In this document: positions 1-12,383 of the stretch, piece after piece
Position numbering within the stretch: position 1 is the first letter of the stretch
Layout of the letters: each line of letters opens with the position of its first letter
Assembly (NCBI RefSeq): GCF_947179165.1
Contig: NC_077248.1
Span: 9,483,256-9,547,255 of the forward strand
Reading direction: 5' to 3'
From: Solanum dulcamara
Lineage: Eukaryota; Streptophyta; Magnoliopsida; Solanales; Solanaceae
Length of the DNA stretch: 64,000 bases
Position numbers and translations under genes: made by a program
Notes under the pieces: generated by a model
Databases searched by the model: none
Seen by the model: the letters and a program-made list of their open reading frames with translations, nothing else
Told to the model about the DNA's origin: nothing

Positions 1-356
1 TCATAGTTTAATATTTTGTCAATTCCAAGGGTTATATTTGCACAACTTTTAAAAAATAAGAATGAAATCTAAATAGTGGCCTAGAAAAGAAACATTTGTG
101 TAAATCAACAGTATTTTAGTTGAGTCATGAGCATTTCTTGGAATGTTGAAGGAAAATAAGTATACTCACTTCCCCCTTCCACCTATACATGTATGGAAAA
201 CTACAAAGAACTTGGATTGGAGCTGCATAGTGTTTTTTATTTGTATGTATGTATCAAATGTTTCTTGAGAACTCTTATTTCGTATAGTCTAAGGATATTT
301 TTGTATCTGAGATATTATTTATTGCTAACTTATTTGTACTTCAACAGTTGTAAAAA
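1..356 (+). promoter_or_regulatory. Upstream flank and 3' end of actin leader intron
   Basis: No coding sequence is visible. The stretch before 347 is pyrimidine- and AT-rich and ends in a good splice acceptor (TTCAACAG), leaving a 9-nt untranslated stub before the ATG. This fits the 5'-UTR intron known in plant actin genes. The matching donor and transcription start were not identified and may lie left of the window. Confidence 0.55.
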
Positions 357-2191
<1,835 letters not shown>

Positions 2192-2844
2192 TCAAAGCAA
2201 AGATAATTTGTCTCTTTGATATCGCGTATATGACTATGTTCTTTTTGTTTTATGTTTCTTGATAGCAGATTTTGGATAGTTACTATTGCCTGTTGAACTA
2301 ATTTCAAGTTTCTAGTTTCATTTGATTGTCAACGATGATGTTGTCAAATTTCCATGTCCTCATTCATTTTTCTCTTAATTTTTTTTTTTTAAGTCCAGGA
2401 GGACTAATGTAATAAGTTGTTCAACTCACTCGAAGTGTGCTTTTCATTATATGCATTGATCAAGCAAGTTTTGTTGTATTTCATCTTTTTTATAATCTTT
2501 GCCTGGGAATTCCTAGGCTTCTTTGCTTGGAGAAATCAATATTACGTTTTAAATTGCTCTTATTACGTATCTTTAACGTTTGTGATTCATTTTATATATG
2601 ACATTCGTTACATTGTAGCTCAAATAGGGGAATATTTGGGGGCAGGGGTTAAGAGCATGCGATGAATCATTTAATTTCTACTAAATATGTACTACATCCG
2701 TCTCATATTAGATAGACACTTTATATTTTACACGATAATTAAGAAATTATTTAACTTTACTATTTTGCTCTTTGTTCATATTAATTAGCCTCTTGAAAAA
2801 AAAAGTTTTTGGATCTTCAGAATTTATTTAAATCGCGATTACCT
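2192..2844. other. Actin 3' UTR and downstream flank
   Basis: Non-coding. It holds the actin 3' UTR, then AT-rich DNA. Near 2692 a stretch reading TACATCCGTCTCATATTAG resembles one Stowaway-type MITE terminus. I could not find a convincing partner end, so no element is called. Short open frames here look random. Confidence 0.5.
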
Positions 2845-3178
2845 GAATTCCCTCTTTTTTCCAGATTTCTGATATATACGAATGACGCTGATAAATCGCG
2901 ATTTGATACATAAGTCATTTTCATGATACATCGCTAGTTGATACAAATCAAACATTGTAATATAAATAAAACTTATGAATCAGCTTATAACACCTAATAT
3001 ATCATGAACACAACAAAAATAGCAGTAAAACTTATGTTTTACTGATACAATTTGTGTTTGTTTTGTATCAACTAGTGATGTATCATGAAAATGTCTTATG
3101 TATCAAATCGCGGTGTATCAACATCATTCATATGTATCAGAAGTGGGATTTTTGAAATTTTTACAAATTATAGGGAAT
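2845..3178. mobile_element. Foldback MITE-like element rich in GATACA motifs
   Basis: Arms at about 2845-2955 and 3050-3178 are imperfect reverse complements. The left arm reads AATCGCGATTTGATACATAA then TTTTCATGATACATCGCTAG. The reverse complement of the right arm reads CCGCGATTTGATACATAAGA then TTTTCATGATACATCACTAG. The arms are about 110-130 bp with roughly 100 bp between, a size and shape typical of foldback MITEs. No open frame. Outer ends and target duplication could not be fixed. Confidence 0.7.
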
Positions 3179-3510
3179 AATTGAAAATATAAGAATATAA
3201 GGTATGTAATTTGGTAATTTTTCCATTTTTATATAAATGAACTCTTTTAGATTAATAATTACCCCTTTTTAGGATTTTTTTTTATGGTTTATAACATATT
3301 TATCTTAATTAATAACTAAAATCACTCTATTACCCCTCTCTTTCTCTCTCCCCCCCCCTCGTTATGTGTGCTTTTTTTTCTATCTATTTTTTATCTTTCT
3401 CTTTCTCTTTCTCCCTTTTTTTAAAATAATAATTGATTATCCTAATTTAAAACTAATTTAAATAGTACCAAAATGTTTGAAATTCACATATAATACTTAT
3501 AATATATTTG

Positions 3511-3985
3511 TATTAAAAATATTTTAATTATATATTCACCACATTTATTGAAAGATGCATATAATATGTATCATAAATTGATTTCAAAATGTATTATAAT
3601 TATTGTTTATTTTTTCTCTTATTAATTGTGCTAAAATATATTATTGTATTATAAATATTTTAGTTATATATTCACCACGTGCATTGAAACATGCCTATAA
3701 TATATTAAATTCAAAATCTATTATAATTATTTTTTTATTTTTTCTCCTATTAACGAAATACATTATCGTATTAAAAATATTTTAGTTACATATTCACCAC
3801 CTGCATTGAAACATGCCTATAATATATTGAATTCAAAATCTATTATAATTATTTTTTATTTTTTCTCTTATTAACGGAATATATTATTGTATTCAAAATA
3901 TTTTAGTTATATATATTCACAACGTGCATTGAAACATCTCTATAATATGTATAATATATTGAATTCAAAATGTATTACAATTAGA
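3511..3985 (+). repeat. Tandem repeat, about four 121-136 bp units
   Basis: Each unit contains ATTTTARTTATATATTCACC, then GCATTGAAACATGCCTATAA, then a TATTATAATTATTTTTTATT stretch. Units start near 3521, 3657, 3779 and 3900, giving periods of 136, 122 and 121 bp. Units 2 to 4 are closer to each other than to unit 1. AT-rich with no coding signal. Confidence 0.75.
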
Positions 3986-4977
3986 ATTCAATATTATACA
4001 TTGTTATGAATTCAATATTCAAAAGCATATTAATTGTAGGTATAAATTAATTTTTTTTTTAATTAATTTTATCTTAATTTAGTAAGTGATCAAGTAATAT
4101 GTGACAAACATTTTTAGTAAGATACTCATTTAATATGGCAATGGGTAGTATGATTTATCCATTTGACCTAAGGCATTAAATAATAGTATAAAAAAGTATC
4201 GGCTAACGGGGAATAATGTTGGTATATCATGTTTCTCTAAACAAAATTATGTTCCAATGAGATTAAAGTAGTAGGATTTAGCGTAAAATCATAGGCTAAA
4301 TGAATTTAATTAAGTTGTCACAACAAATAAAAACAATATGATCGGAAAATTAGTTTAAAAGAAAAGAGATGAGCATGTGTTGGTAAGTTTTGTTGTCTTT
4401 TAATTAATTTTATAGCTGGTCGTTTTTCAGTAAAATAATTATCTCTCTGAAACAAGTATTTCGAAATCAAATAAAACAAACTTAAAATAATTCAAAAAAT
4501 AAAAATAAAACACAAATTGATTCTAAAGTGTAGATGTAACAAAAAATTTAGTGACAATTATTTGAAGCATATCCCTAAATAATTGAAAAAGTATGAATAT
4601 ACTTTTATGTGACTTCCAATAATTAAAAGAAACGTTCATGACAGAGAAATATTTAAAATGAAAGATTACCATGAGGGAGCTTCTATGACCTAATGGATTA
4701 GCTAAATATATATCACTATATATAAACAAATCACAAACTTTAGGGCATCCTTGAACCGTTTTCGTTGAAATGAAAAATAGTTTTATCACTAAACTGACAC
4801 AAAGGGTAAAGTTTTAGTGTGAAACTATTGAGACCGAAGTGTCAACACTATCGGAAGAGCGGACTAAAGTGTATATAATTGAACTTAAGGTGGCAAAGTT
4901 CCCAAATTCTAAGTAGAGATCTTTCCACAAATGCAATTCGAATTGCAAAAATCGGAGTTATTTCTGTAATTTGACAA
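3986..4977. other. AT-rich intergenic DNA upstream of the cysteine-rich gene
   Basis: No gene or clear repeat is visible. The last 150 bp before 4978 are expected to hold the promoter and 5' UTR of the next gene, but no TATA box or start site could be assigned with confidence. Confidence 0.4.
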
Positions 4978-7900
4978 ATGGGAATTTCTTGCTTGTGTTC
5001 AACTCTCTGTAGATTTCCAGTAGATTATCCAGAGTGGTTGGTCAGCCATGGCAATGGACCCAAACGACTACAAGCAGCTGCCACAACTACTGTCAGTGAC
5101 GATGTTTCTCAGGAAAGACGGAAATGCGTTTCTGTTACGAAGGCGCGGAAGCCAATAACTGCGGTGATACTGGCGGCAGCTGCAGCATGTGCGGTGATAG
5201 TGGTGGTGAATGGGGCGGAGGCGGTGGCGGAGGCGGCGCAGATTGAAACACAACAGGAAATACTTGGAGAGACTTTTTCGAATGTGCCGCAAACGCTGTC
5301 TGGCGATTGTGTTGATGGTCAGAAGGATTGCAAGAAAGCGAGGATTCAACGACCTAAGTCAAGGCAAGCAGAGACTTGCACTGTCAAATGTGTCAATACT
5401 TGTATTCGTGGTGGTAGTGGATCTCCTGGTGAAGGTCCTCTTAACGTTAGAAGGTATGATTTGCATCTAATTAATTCCACTAAAGGGACTGTTCCTTTTG
5501 ATTCCTTATAAGGTGAAGAATCGAACCCTCACCAACAATGTGAAAGTTCAGATAGCCAACCAAATTATCTATTAAGACTCCCCGACCACAAACTGTTCTC
5601 TGTATATCTGTCTAATTTTCGGAGGTGATAAGACTTTTCCCTTTGTATTTGTTGGAAGATGAACTTGATTCAGCTGAGAAAGACTAGCTAAGAGATAAAG
5701 GGAGTCAGAAAAAGAGGACCAGAGTTCTGTCCAGAAAATTGGAAATGTAAAATTATCTCCATTTCAAGAATACACTTGAGCAATGCCCCTTATATACAAA
5801 AAGCTAACCACATATTAAATTAGTTAGAACAACTAATCTATTAGCTTAGCTAATCTAACTATATACAACTTTAGTCAGAAATCTCTTCTCCTCCTTGAAT
5901 TCTCTAACCTGAAAGAGATTCATGTCAAACTCCCTAGTCTGAAAGAAGGTAGACTTATTCTCCTATTGACATGAATGATGAATCTCTTTTAGGTTAGGAA
6001 ATCCAAGAAGTAGAAGTTTTTATAAGAGGATGAATAGCAATGATGGATAAACACTATGCAGGATTGGAACTTTTCTTTGCTGTTGTTATTTTCTTAATTC
6101 CACATTCAAGATAAACCTAGCAATTCTGACCAAAGTAGGAAGATTTTTATTCCACCAAAGAGTTGTTCAATGATGGTGTAAAGCAGTATGTTAGAGCGAA
6201 AACTAAAAGTTTGTGAATGGGTGAGACCAATTCCACTTGGCCCTTATATATTTATAGGTACATTAGGTAGAATGCCGACTCATTTAGTACATTTCCTGCT
6301 CCTATTGTTTATGAGATACCATTCCAAAATAAGCTACCAAATTTAGGTTACATTAACTAGGTAGCTATCTTATTAGCCTAGATATATTTCTCCAATCCCC
6401 TTGGAGTTGGACTGTATAGATCATATGTTTCACTATTAGCCAGAAATGCACGTTGGCATCAATCACAATTGTTTTCTTTTGGGCTTGGAAGGATGGAAAA
6501 ATAGAATCAGAATATTGAAAATCAAATGAACAACCTTCTAATATTTTATTAATGTGGCATTTCGTAGTTGCAACCTTCTAAATATAGAGTTCTAACCTCA
6601 ATTCTGAACACCATTTCTTACAAAATCTATTTGCAAGTGTTCGTAGTTGACCATAGGGAGGGTTGTAGCATAAAGCCTGCTAGAACAGCTAAAATTTAGC
6701 TCCATAGTTGCCAGTCAGGTTGACAGAAACTAAGACATAATGTGGGTAAGGAAGGTAATAAAGGGAGGGAGAGAGAGAGGGAGAAAATCAGTTATACTTC
6801 AATCTTAATGGTCTTTAGAAATCATTTATTTACTGGTAGATCTGAATGTAGAAAAGTGTTAAGTTAAAAGCTTCAAACAAGCAAGACATGAGCTTGTTAG
6901 ATAGAAGAATGTACACAGCCATTACATTACAAAAACTTGGTGAGGAAAACGTACATTAGATACATTTTAAACTTAGCTGCAGGAAATTGTGAGACTGATA
7001 CTCTGATAAAACTAGATAGAAACCATGAGCTACTCGTGGTTTGAAAAGGGCAAGGATATGGAGCTATTTCTAGCATTTCTTTCATGTTTGACATTATTTC
7101 GCTTAGATACCATACAGCTCTCCTAGTTTACTAATGTCTTTGTTGACTATTGGTGAAGCATGTCTTCTATAGAAGGATAAAAAGATATCAAGTACTCATA
7201 TCTGGACGGATATGTTGCAGCTTTAAAATTGGAACTGAAGTTTATATGGTAGGTGCAGTTTGATAAATAATATGTAGTCGATTATTTAATCTTCTGCAGT
7301 TCCTTTTTCTTTCGTCCCTCCTTGATAATGATTGAAAATGCTTGCAGGAAAACATAAGCAAGTAAATGAAAAACTTATTAAATGCCTACTTTCATGGTAT
7401 ACTATTTCTAGTTTACTTAATTGATAGATGATAACCTTATTAAAAACTCCATATTTCTTCTTCCTCCAACCTGCCCCCCTATTCTATCAAAATTTTTGAA
7501 AAAAGAAAAGAAAGGAAAACGAGCATTACTTAAGCGATTCCTTTTTGTATAATTAATTGACGTGGATAGGATGTAAGATATATTGACAAAGAGACACTGT
7601 TCATAAAGTCATTTTGAAAGGCTTGCTTTTACTTCTTTTTTCTACAGGCCTCTGGTGGTGTTTAAGCAAGGATTTCGCAGTCGCCAATACTGGTAATTTT
7701 TTTCCCTTTAAATTCATTGGTCTTTATATTTCATTTTCCTTGAGCCTCCGTTTAGTACATTATGTTTGTTTTTCTAAGTTCTACTCATAGTTGTGCAACT
7801 CATCACTTGCCAAATTCTTGTTAAAATATGGAATACTGAACAAGTGACCGTATGTCGCAACTTGCAAGTTTGGATGTGCACCATATTACAACTTTTAGTA

Positions 7901-10578
7901 TTCTTAGCTTGGTCTGTAGAATAAGAAATATATAACATAATGTTCTGCCTAGTTTATAGGAAGAACTGTTCAAGCATTGACCAGGTCTTTTTCCTCTTCA
8001 TGCAACTACTTCAATCTTTCTTTCTCCTGTCTTACTTACCAACAGATGAATAAATATCTGTGTACAGTTCCAACATCTACCATAAATAATACATCTTCAG
8101 CATCCTTATTCCATCGGAAGTAGAATAAGTAGCCAAGTTAGGAAAATAAAGAGGAAGTTCCTGATTCAAACTCAAGAAAAAAGAAAAGTTAAACAAGGAA
8201 ACATAAACAGAAGAGATTGAACAATATTGACGACCTCACAAAGATGAAATTTCAGTGAATTTTCATTTACTGATCTCATCTTTTACGGAATTGATCTTCT
8301 TTGATTGTACACGAATATGTGACGGTCAAAATGTCTGGAAGCACAGAAAAACGTTCATTTGTTGATATTATTACAGTATCCGATACTGGGTCATTCATAG
8401 CATTACTATGCGTTTCCTATTCATTGTGGGTTGGTTATTTGTCAGCATCGGTTTAGCTTATGATGTATCTGGAAGCCCTCGGCCAAATGAGTATTTTAAA
8501 AAGAGCCAACAAGTAATTCCATTAATAACTGGCCATATTGATCTTTGGAACAACTTGACGAATTTAATAGATCGTTTTAGGAGGGCCTAATGACTAGATC
8601 GAACTGAATTACTGAAAGGATCTTTTGATCAATCAAGAGATCATTTGGATGCCATCAGTAATGAGGATTCAGAGTCACACATTGATTAATCAAAGTAGAT
8701 TCATAAACGAAAAGAAAGGATCCATCCTTTTCCTTCTTATGGCAGTATGGCTTCTGCTTTTAAGACCAAGCCTACTTTTCTATCCATCAACCTACCTAAA
8801 GAAAAAGTAAAGGAGGCAGCATGTTGTTGTTTCCATGGAAGGTGGAAAATTTTAAAATTAATTGTGCTCTTTGTAAAATGCTGGTCTTTAGTGTTGTTAA
8901 ACCTACAATTTTACATAAACAATATTCAGATGAGTTTTGCCTGGACAGCTAAAAGCGCTTCCACCTTTATTTCTCCTATCGTACTTACTAAAAGGTGAAT
9001 GGACTTATCTTTCATCCATCCATCTTATTTCCAACACCTATTGAAAATCATATATCTTCTACATCCTTACTACATTGGAAGGTATAATCAGTAACCATGG
9101 TAACTATCTAAAGAAGTTGTTCAGTTAGGGATGAGTATACAATTTGAAGAAAGAAGAAAAGTGAAACCAAGGAGAGAAAAAGAGAAAATGATGTCTATCT
9201 ATCTTTTTTCTTGCCTCTTCAACTTTTAAGACCAACTTTACTTTTTCTATCTTTTGATCTTGCTAATCAAAAGATTACGAGGCGTCATATTGTTTGTAAA
9301 AAAATTAAAATTAGTTTCATTTTTTCCTTGTTAAGACATAATATAACTAAGTAATTAAAATATACTTTTTCTAACCGCTTAAGTTTTTAGATAAGATGGT
9401 CACACACTTCAAAATAATATTTGAGCATGCAAGAGGTCATGGGTTCAAATACCACCGCCACCCGAAAAAACAAAACATATGTCCACATGTTTGGGCATGA
9501 GAATGAATCAAACCCACACGTGAGGAGGTGCGTTGGGACTAACATAACTATGTAATATGTAATTAAAAGTGTGTTCTCTATAACCGCCTAAATTTTTAGA
9601 TAAGATTGGTCACACATTTCAACAAAAGAAATGCTCGATATTGCCATTGCGGCCTAATTTTTTTATAAATGTTGAAATTGAGCTACCATTTAGAACATGA
9701 GGAGTGTGATTATGGTATTATACAAACCTTTAACCAAAAAATCAATGGCTTAGTGACGCATTTTGCATGTGACACTTCTTTTGCTATAGAAGCATAATAG
9801 AAATTTGAACTGTTGTAGCATGTAAATGATAGCTCACCAATCTATTCTTTTACCTATGTCCTTCAACCAGTACTTTAGTTATGCTGATTTTGGTTCTCCT
9901 TGGAACTGTGTTATCGAACTGCATATATTGGAAAGATGAATTTGACAATGATAAACACATTGATGATTAGCGTGTAAAGAACCTAAAGCCAAAGGAACTA
10001 GGCCAAAACTTTCCACTAAATCTTTGGTATTTCTTATTATTCCGTGCTTTCGTTCTCCAAAAGTTACCTTTAAAATGTGCAATTCTTGAATAGTAACTGA
10101 AGTGCAAATTTTACTGAAACCCATTTCTCTATTGGACAAAAGATTTGGAGAAAGTTGAATTGACGCTTAGGACAGTTGAATGAACCTTGGGTCAGAATGA
10201 AATATTTGAACAGTAAGAGCAAACAATATGATGAAGGTTTGGAGAAAGTTGAAATACTCATCCTAAACAAAAGAATTCTGAAATTTTTCAATACGAGGAG
10301 CAAACAGTATGATGAAAGCTGCAACAATCACTGCAAGCTAGGATGTTCACCATTTAATATCAATTGGAAATCACTTAATTTTTCAGTTTGACACTTTCAC
10401 TGCCTACATCTAGTGAGGAACATGGCTATATAATGTTTTCTGAATGACTGATATATTTGCTAATGAAAATCGACTGATGACTCTTTTTTTTTGTTTCTTT
10501 TTAATTGTTTTTTCTTGCAGTTTGGTGGAATGCTCTGATATATGTAATTTGATAAAAGATGGTGAAGATGGACCATAG
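4978..10578 (+). CDS. Conserved small cysteine-rich protein, probably plastid-targeted (192 aa)
   Basis: Exons 4978-5453, 7648-7692 (45 nt) and 10521-10578 (58 nt) join in frame through consensus splice sites to 579 nt. I know the C-terminal pattern from uncharacterised proteins conserved across land plants, with no established function. The N-terminal 60-odd residues are Ser/Thr/Arg-rich and poor in acids, like a transit peptide. A hydrophobic, Ala/Val-rich segment follows ([16 protein letters not shown]). The conserved part has a cysteine pattern: [12 protein letters not shown], then [15 protein letters not shown], then the exon 2-3 segment [18 protein letters not shown], ending in DGEDGP. 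Paired CxxxC spacings suggest metal binding or disulfides, which is inference. The start is the first in-frame ATG; a later start is possible. Introns are long and transposon-bearing. Plastid location is inferred only. Confidence 0.85.
5454..7647 (+). other. Intron 1 of the cysteine-rich gene
   Basis: A 2.2-kb intron between donor AG|GTATG and acceptor TCTACAG. It has no coding content and no repeat I can name. It contains many short AT-rich frames that look random. Confidence 0.8.
8331..8607 (+). pseudogene. psbE: Nuclear copy of chloroplast psbE and start of psbF (NUPT)
   Basis: From ATGTCTGGAAGCACAG at 8331 the sequence follows chloroplast psbE (cytochrome b559 alpha subunit) almost base for base. 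Recognisable peptides are [22 protein letters not shown] and IPLITGH. The psbE stop is at 8578-8580 and the start of psbF (ATGACT..AGATCGAAC) follows directly, as in the plastid operon. The segment is 250 nt where plastid psbE is 252, so the frame is shifted in the middle, and several codons have changed. It lies inside intron 2 of a nuclear gene, so it is transferred organelle DNA, not a working gene. Confidence 0.9.
8605..8738 (+). pseudogene. ycf2: Nuclear copy of a chloroplast ycf2 fragment (NUPT)
   Basis: Immediately after the psbF start the sequence changes to GAATTACTGAAAGGATCTTT and encodes [20 protein letters not shown] then DSESHTLINQ, which I recognise as an internal piece of the large plastid protein Ycf2. 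After about 90 bp it degrades through small deletions. psbE/psbF and ycf2 are far apart in plastid genomes (large single copy versus inverted repeat), so two plastid fragments were joined here. Confidence 0.8.
9339..9621 (+). mobile_element. TRIM-like miniature LTR retrotransposon
   Basis: Two direct repeats flank a short interior: 9339-9411 (TGTTAAGACATAATATAAC to CACACACTTCA) and 9531-9621 (TTGGGACTAACATAACTATG to CACACATTTCA). Both contain TAACCGC(T/C)(T/A)AA and TTTTTAGATAAGAT. Right after the first is a degraded primer-binding site, AATATTTGAGCATGCAAGAG, where I expect GGTATCAGAGCATGCAAGAG. Before the second is the purine-rich GTGAGGAGGTG. Size and layout fit a TRIM. No clear target duplication was found. 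Confidence 0.65.
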
Positions 10579-11491
10579 GCTGTACATTCAATCTTATTTT
10601 TAGGTTAAATTCTTTATTTGAGCCTACAAAATTTACAGGCGCTCTTTCATTTCATTAAAGCTTTGATAGGGTTGTAACTTGTATATTGTCTATGCAGAAA
10701 TTTGACAGGATTTTAGTATATATACCTATTTTTCTTCCACCTTCCTTGCGACAGAGGCGTCAATATTCTTTAGGATATCTTGTATTCTGAAGTGAGAAAT
10801 GGGAATTGGAAATTAAAATACTATCACACCATTATTTGAGGTTCTATTATCAGGTAACACTTTGGTACTTTCATATTAATATTATTATGTCCATGTTCTT
10901 AGTCTAAGAGATGGACAGTTTAACTAAAAAAAGGAAGGGTATCAAAATGATGAATTATTTGAAAGCAAAGGGGTTCCCTTTCTCTTATTTGCTTTAGTGA
11001 AAGTAGGGAAGAAAATGATCCTTTTTTTCCTAGGCAAATGAGTTTCTTTTGTCTGATTATCTTTTCCCCCCTAAAATTTGTTTCTTTTTTCTTTGCTAAA
11101 TAGCTATGCTCTTTTGTTGATGATTTTACTAAGAGAGCTTTTACAGGTGGTTGTATTAACTATTTTATTTGTTTACAAACTGATGTTAAATATTTGTAAT
11201 ACTAGTACTCCCTCCGGTGTCCGGTCCGAGAAAACATTAACAAAAATGGTAATTTGACTAAATATTACTTATTTTTTTACCTCAATTTAATACTCTCCTT
11301 TCACTTTTACTTATTCGATTTACATTTTGCAGGCCCCTTAAAAATAATTGACATGAATATGTTATCACAATGTTCATATTACTTGATATTTAATCTTAGG
11401 TCTTGGGAAATAATTTAGACAATAAGTAATTAATGTTAAGGGTAAAACATGAGGGGGAAAAATATATTTTATCTCTTGATATGTTAAAAGT
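10579..11491. other. 3' flank of the cysteine-rich gene with MITE-like debris
   Basis: 3' UTR and intergenic DNA. At 11208 the string CTCCCTCCGGTGTCC looks like a Stowaway terminus, and another terminus-like run (ACTCTCCTTTCACTTTTAC) begins near 11292. Neither has a clean partner, so this is probably degraded MITE debris. Confidence 0.4.
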
Positions 11492-12383
11492 AACAACAAC
11501 AACAACAACAACATACCCAGTGAAATCCCACTAAGTGGGGTTCGGGGAAGATAGAGTGTATGCAGACCTTATCACTACCTCGTGGAGGTAGATAGACTAT
11601 TTTCGAAAGGCCCTCGACTCAAGTACATCAAACCCCAGTAAAAGAACAAGAAAATAATGAAGAAAGTCTAGCAGTTAATAAGAAAATTAGTGTAAAGTCT
11701 ACAAGAAAGAACCAATAACAACAATAAAATAGTGTAATAATCGAAATAAAATAAACAACCTATGACAAGAACTACAAGGGTACGACTAGTACTAGACAGA
11801 CACTAACAAGCTTAAACCTACAAAGGCAAGACAACACTCTACCCCTACTAACCTTCTACCCTAATATGCAGCCTTCACTCCTTCCTATTTAAAGTCATGT
11901 CCTCGGTGATATGAAGTTGCGCCATGTACTGTCTAATCACCTCTCTTCAATACTTTTTCGGCCTACCTTTACCCCTTCGTGCACCCCTTATAGCCAGCCT
12001 TCCACACGTCCTCACTGGGGCGTCGACGCGCCTCCTCTGCACATGTACAAACCATATCAGTTTTGCTTTCCTCATCTTGTCCGCCATAGATTCCACTCAC
12101 ATCTTCTCTCGAGTAACCTCATTCCTAATCTTGTCATTCCTAGTATGTTCACACATCCATCTCAACACCCTTATATCTACAACATGCATCTTCTGAACAT
12201 GTGAGTTCTTGACTGACCATACTTCACTCCATACAACAAGGACGGTCTAACCGCCACTTTGTACAACTTAGCTTTAAGTTTAAATGGTTCCTTCTTATCA
12301 CACAAGACTCTAAAGATAAGCTTCCATTTCATCCATGCCGCTCCAATGCGATATGTGACATTATCGTCGATGTCCCCATTTAA
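11492..12383 (-). mobile_element. RTE-type LINE, 3' part, interrupted by Gypsy insertion
   Basis: On the minus strand the frame reads [41 protein letters not shown] and further on RRRVDAPVRTC, RRGKGRPKKY and REVIRQYMAQLHITED. This is the C-terminal part of an RTE-clade LINE reverse-transcriptase protein. The 3' tail continues to (GTT)n, seen on the plus strand as AAC repeats at 11492-11513, with the CCCACTTAGTGGG-type tail shared with TS SINEs. Coding sequence stops abruptly at 12383, exactly where the Gypsy LTR begins. The preceding LINE codons are found at 26672-26748 in inverted orientation. In-frame stops make it non-functional. Confidence 0.85.

Larger units (their letters stand above)
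7693..10520 (+). other. Intron 2 of the cysteine-rich gene, carrying inserts
   Basis: A 2.8-kb intron between TG|GTAATT and TTTCTTGCAG. It contains the composite plastid insert (8331-8738) and a TRIM-like element (9339-9621). Apart from these I see no coding sequence. Confidence 0.85.

Noticed and set aside
5068..5470. Arg-rich frames on both strands overlapping exon 1 of the cysteine-rich gene
   Set aside because: Shadows of a GC-rich coding exon; the spliced plus-strand frame explains the conservation.
8408..8998. Open frames looking like small membrane proteins
   Set aside because: They are shifted pieces of plastid psbE and ycf2 DNA and random intron sequence.
12379..12383. TTTAA as the Gypsy target duplication
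   Set aside because: The opposite flank, restored across the solo LTR and the inversion, begins TTACC; too many mismatches.
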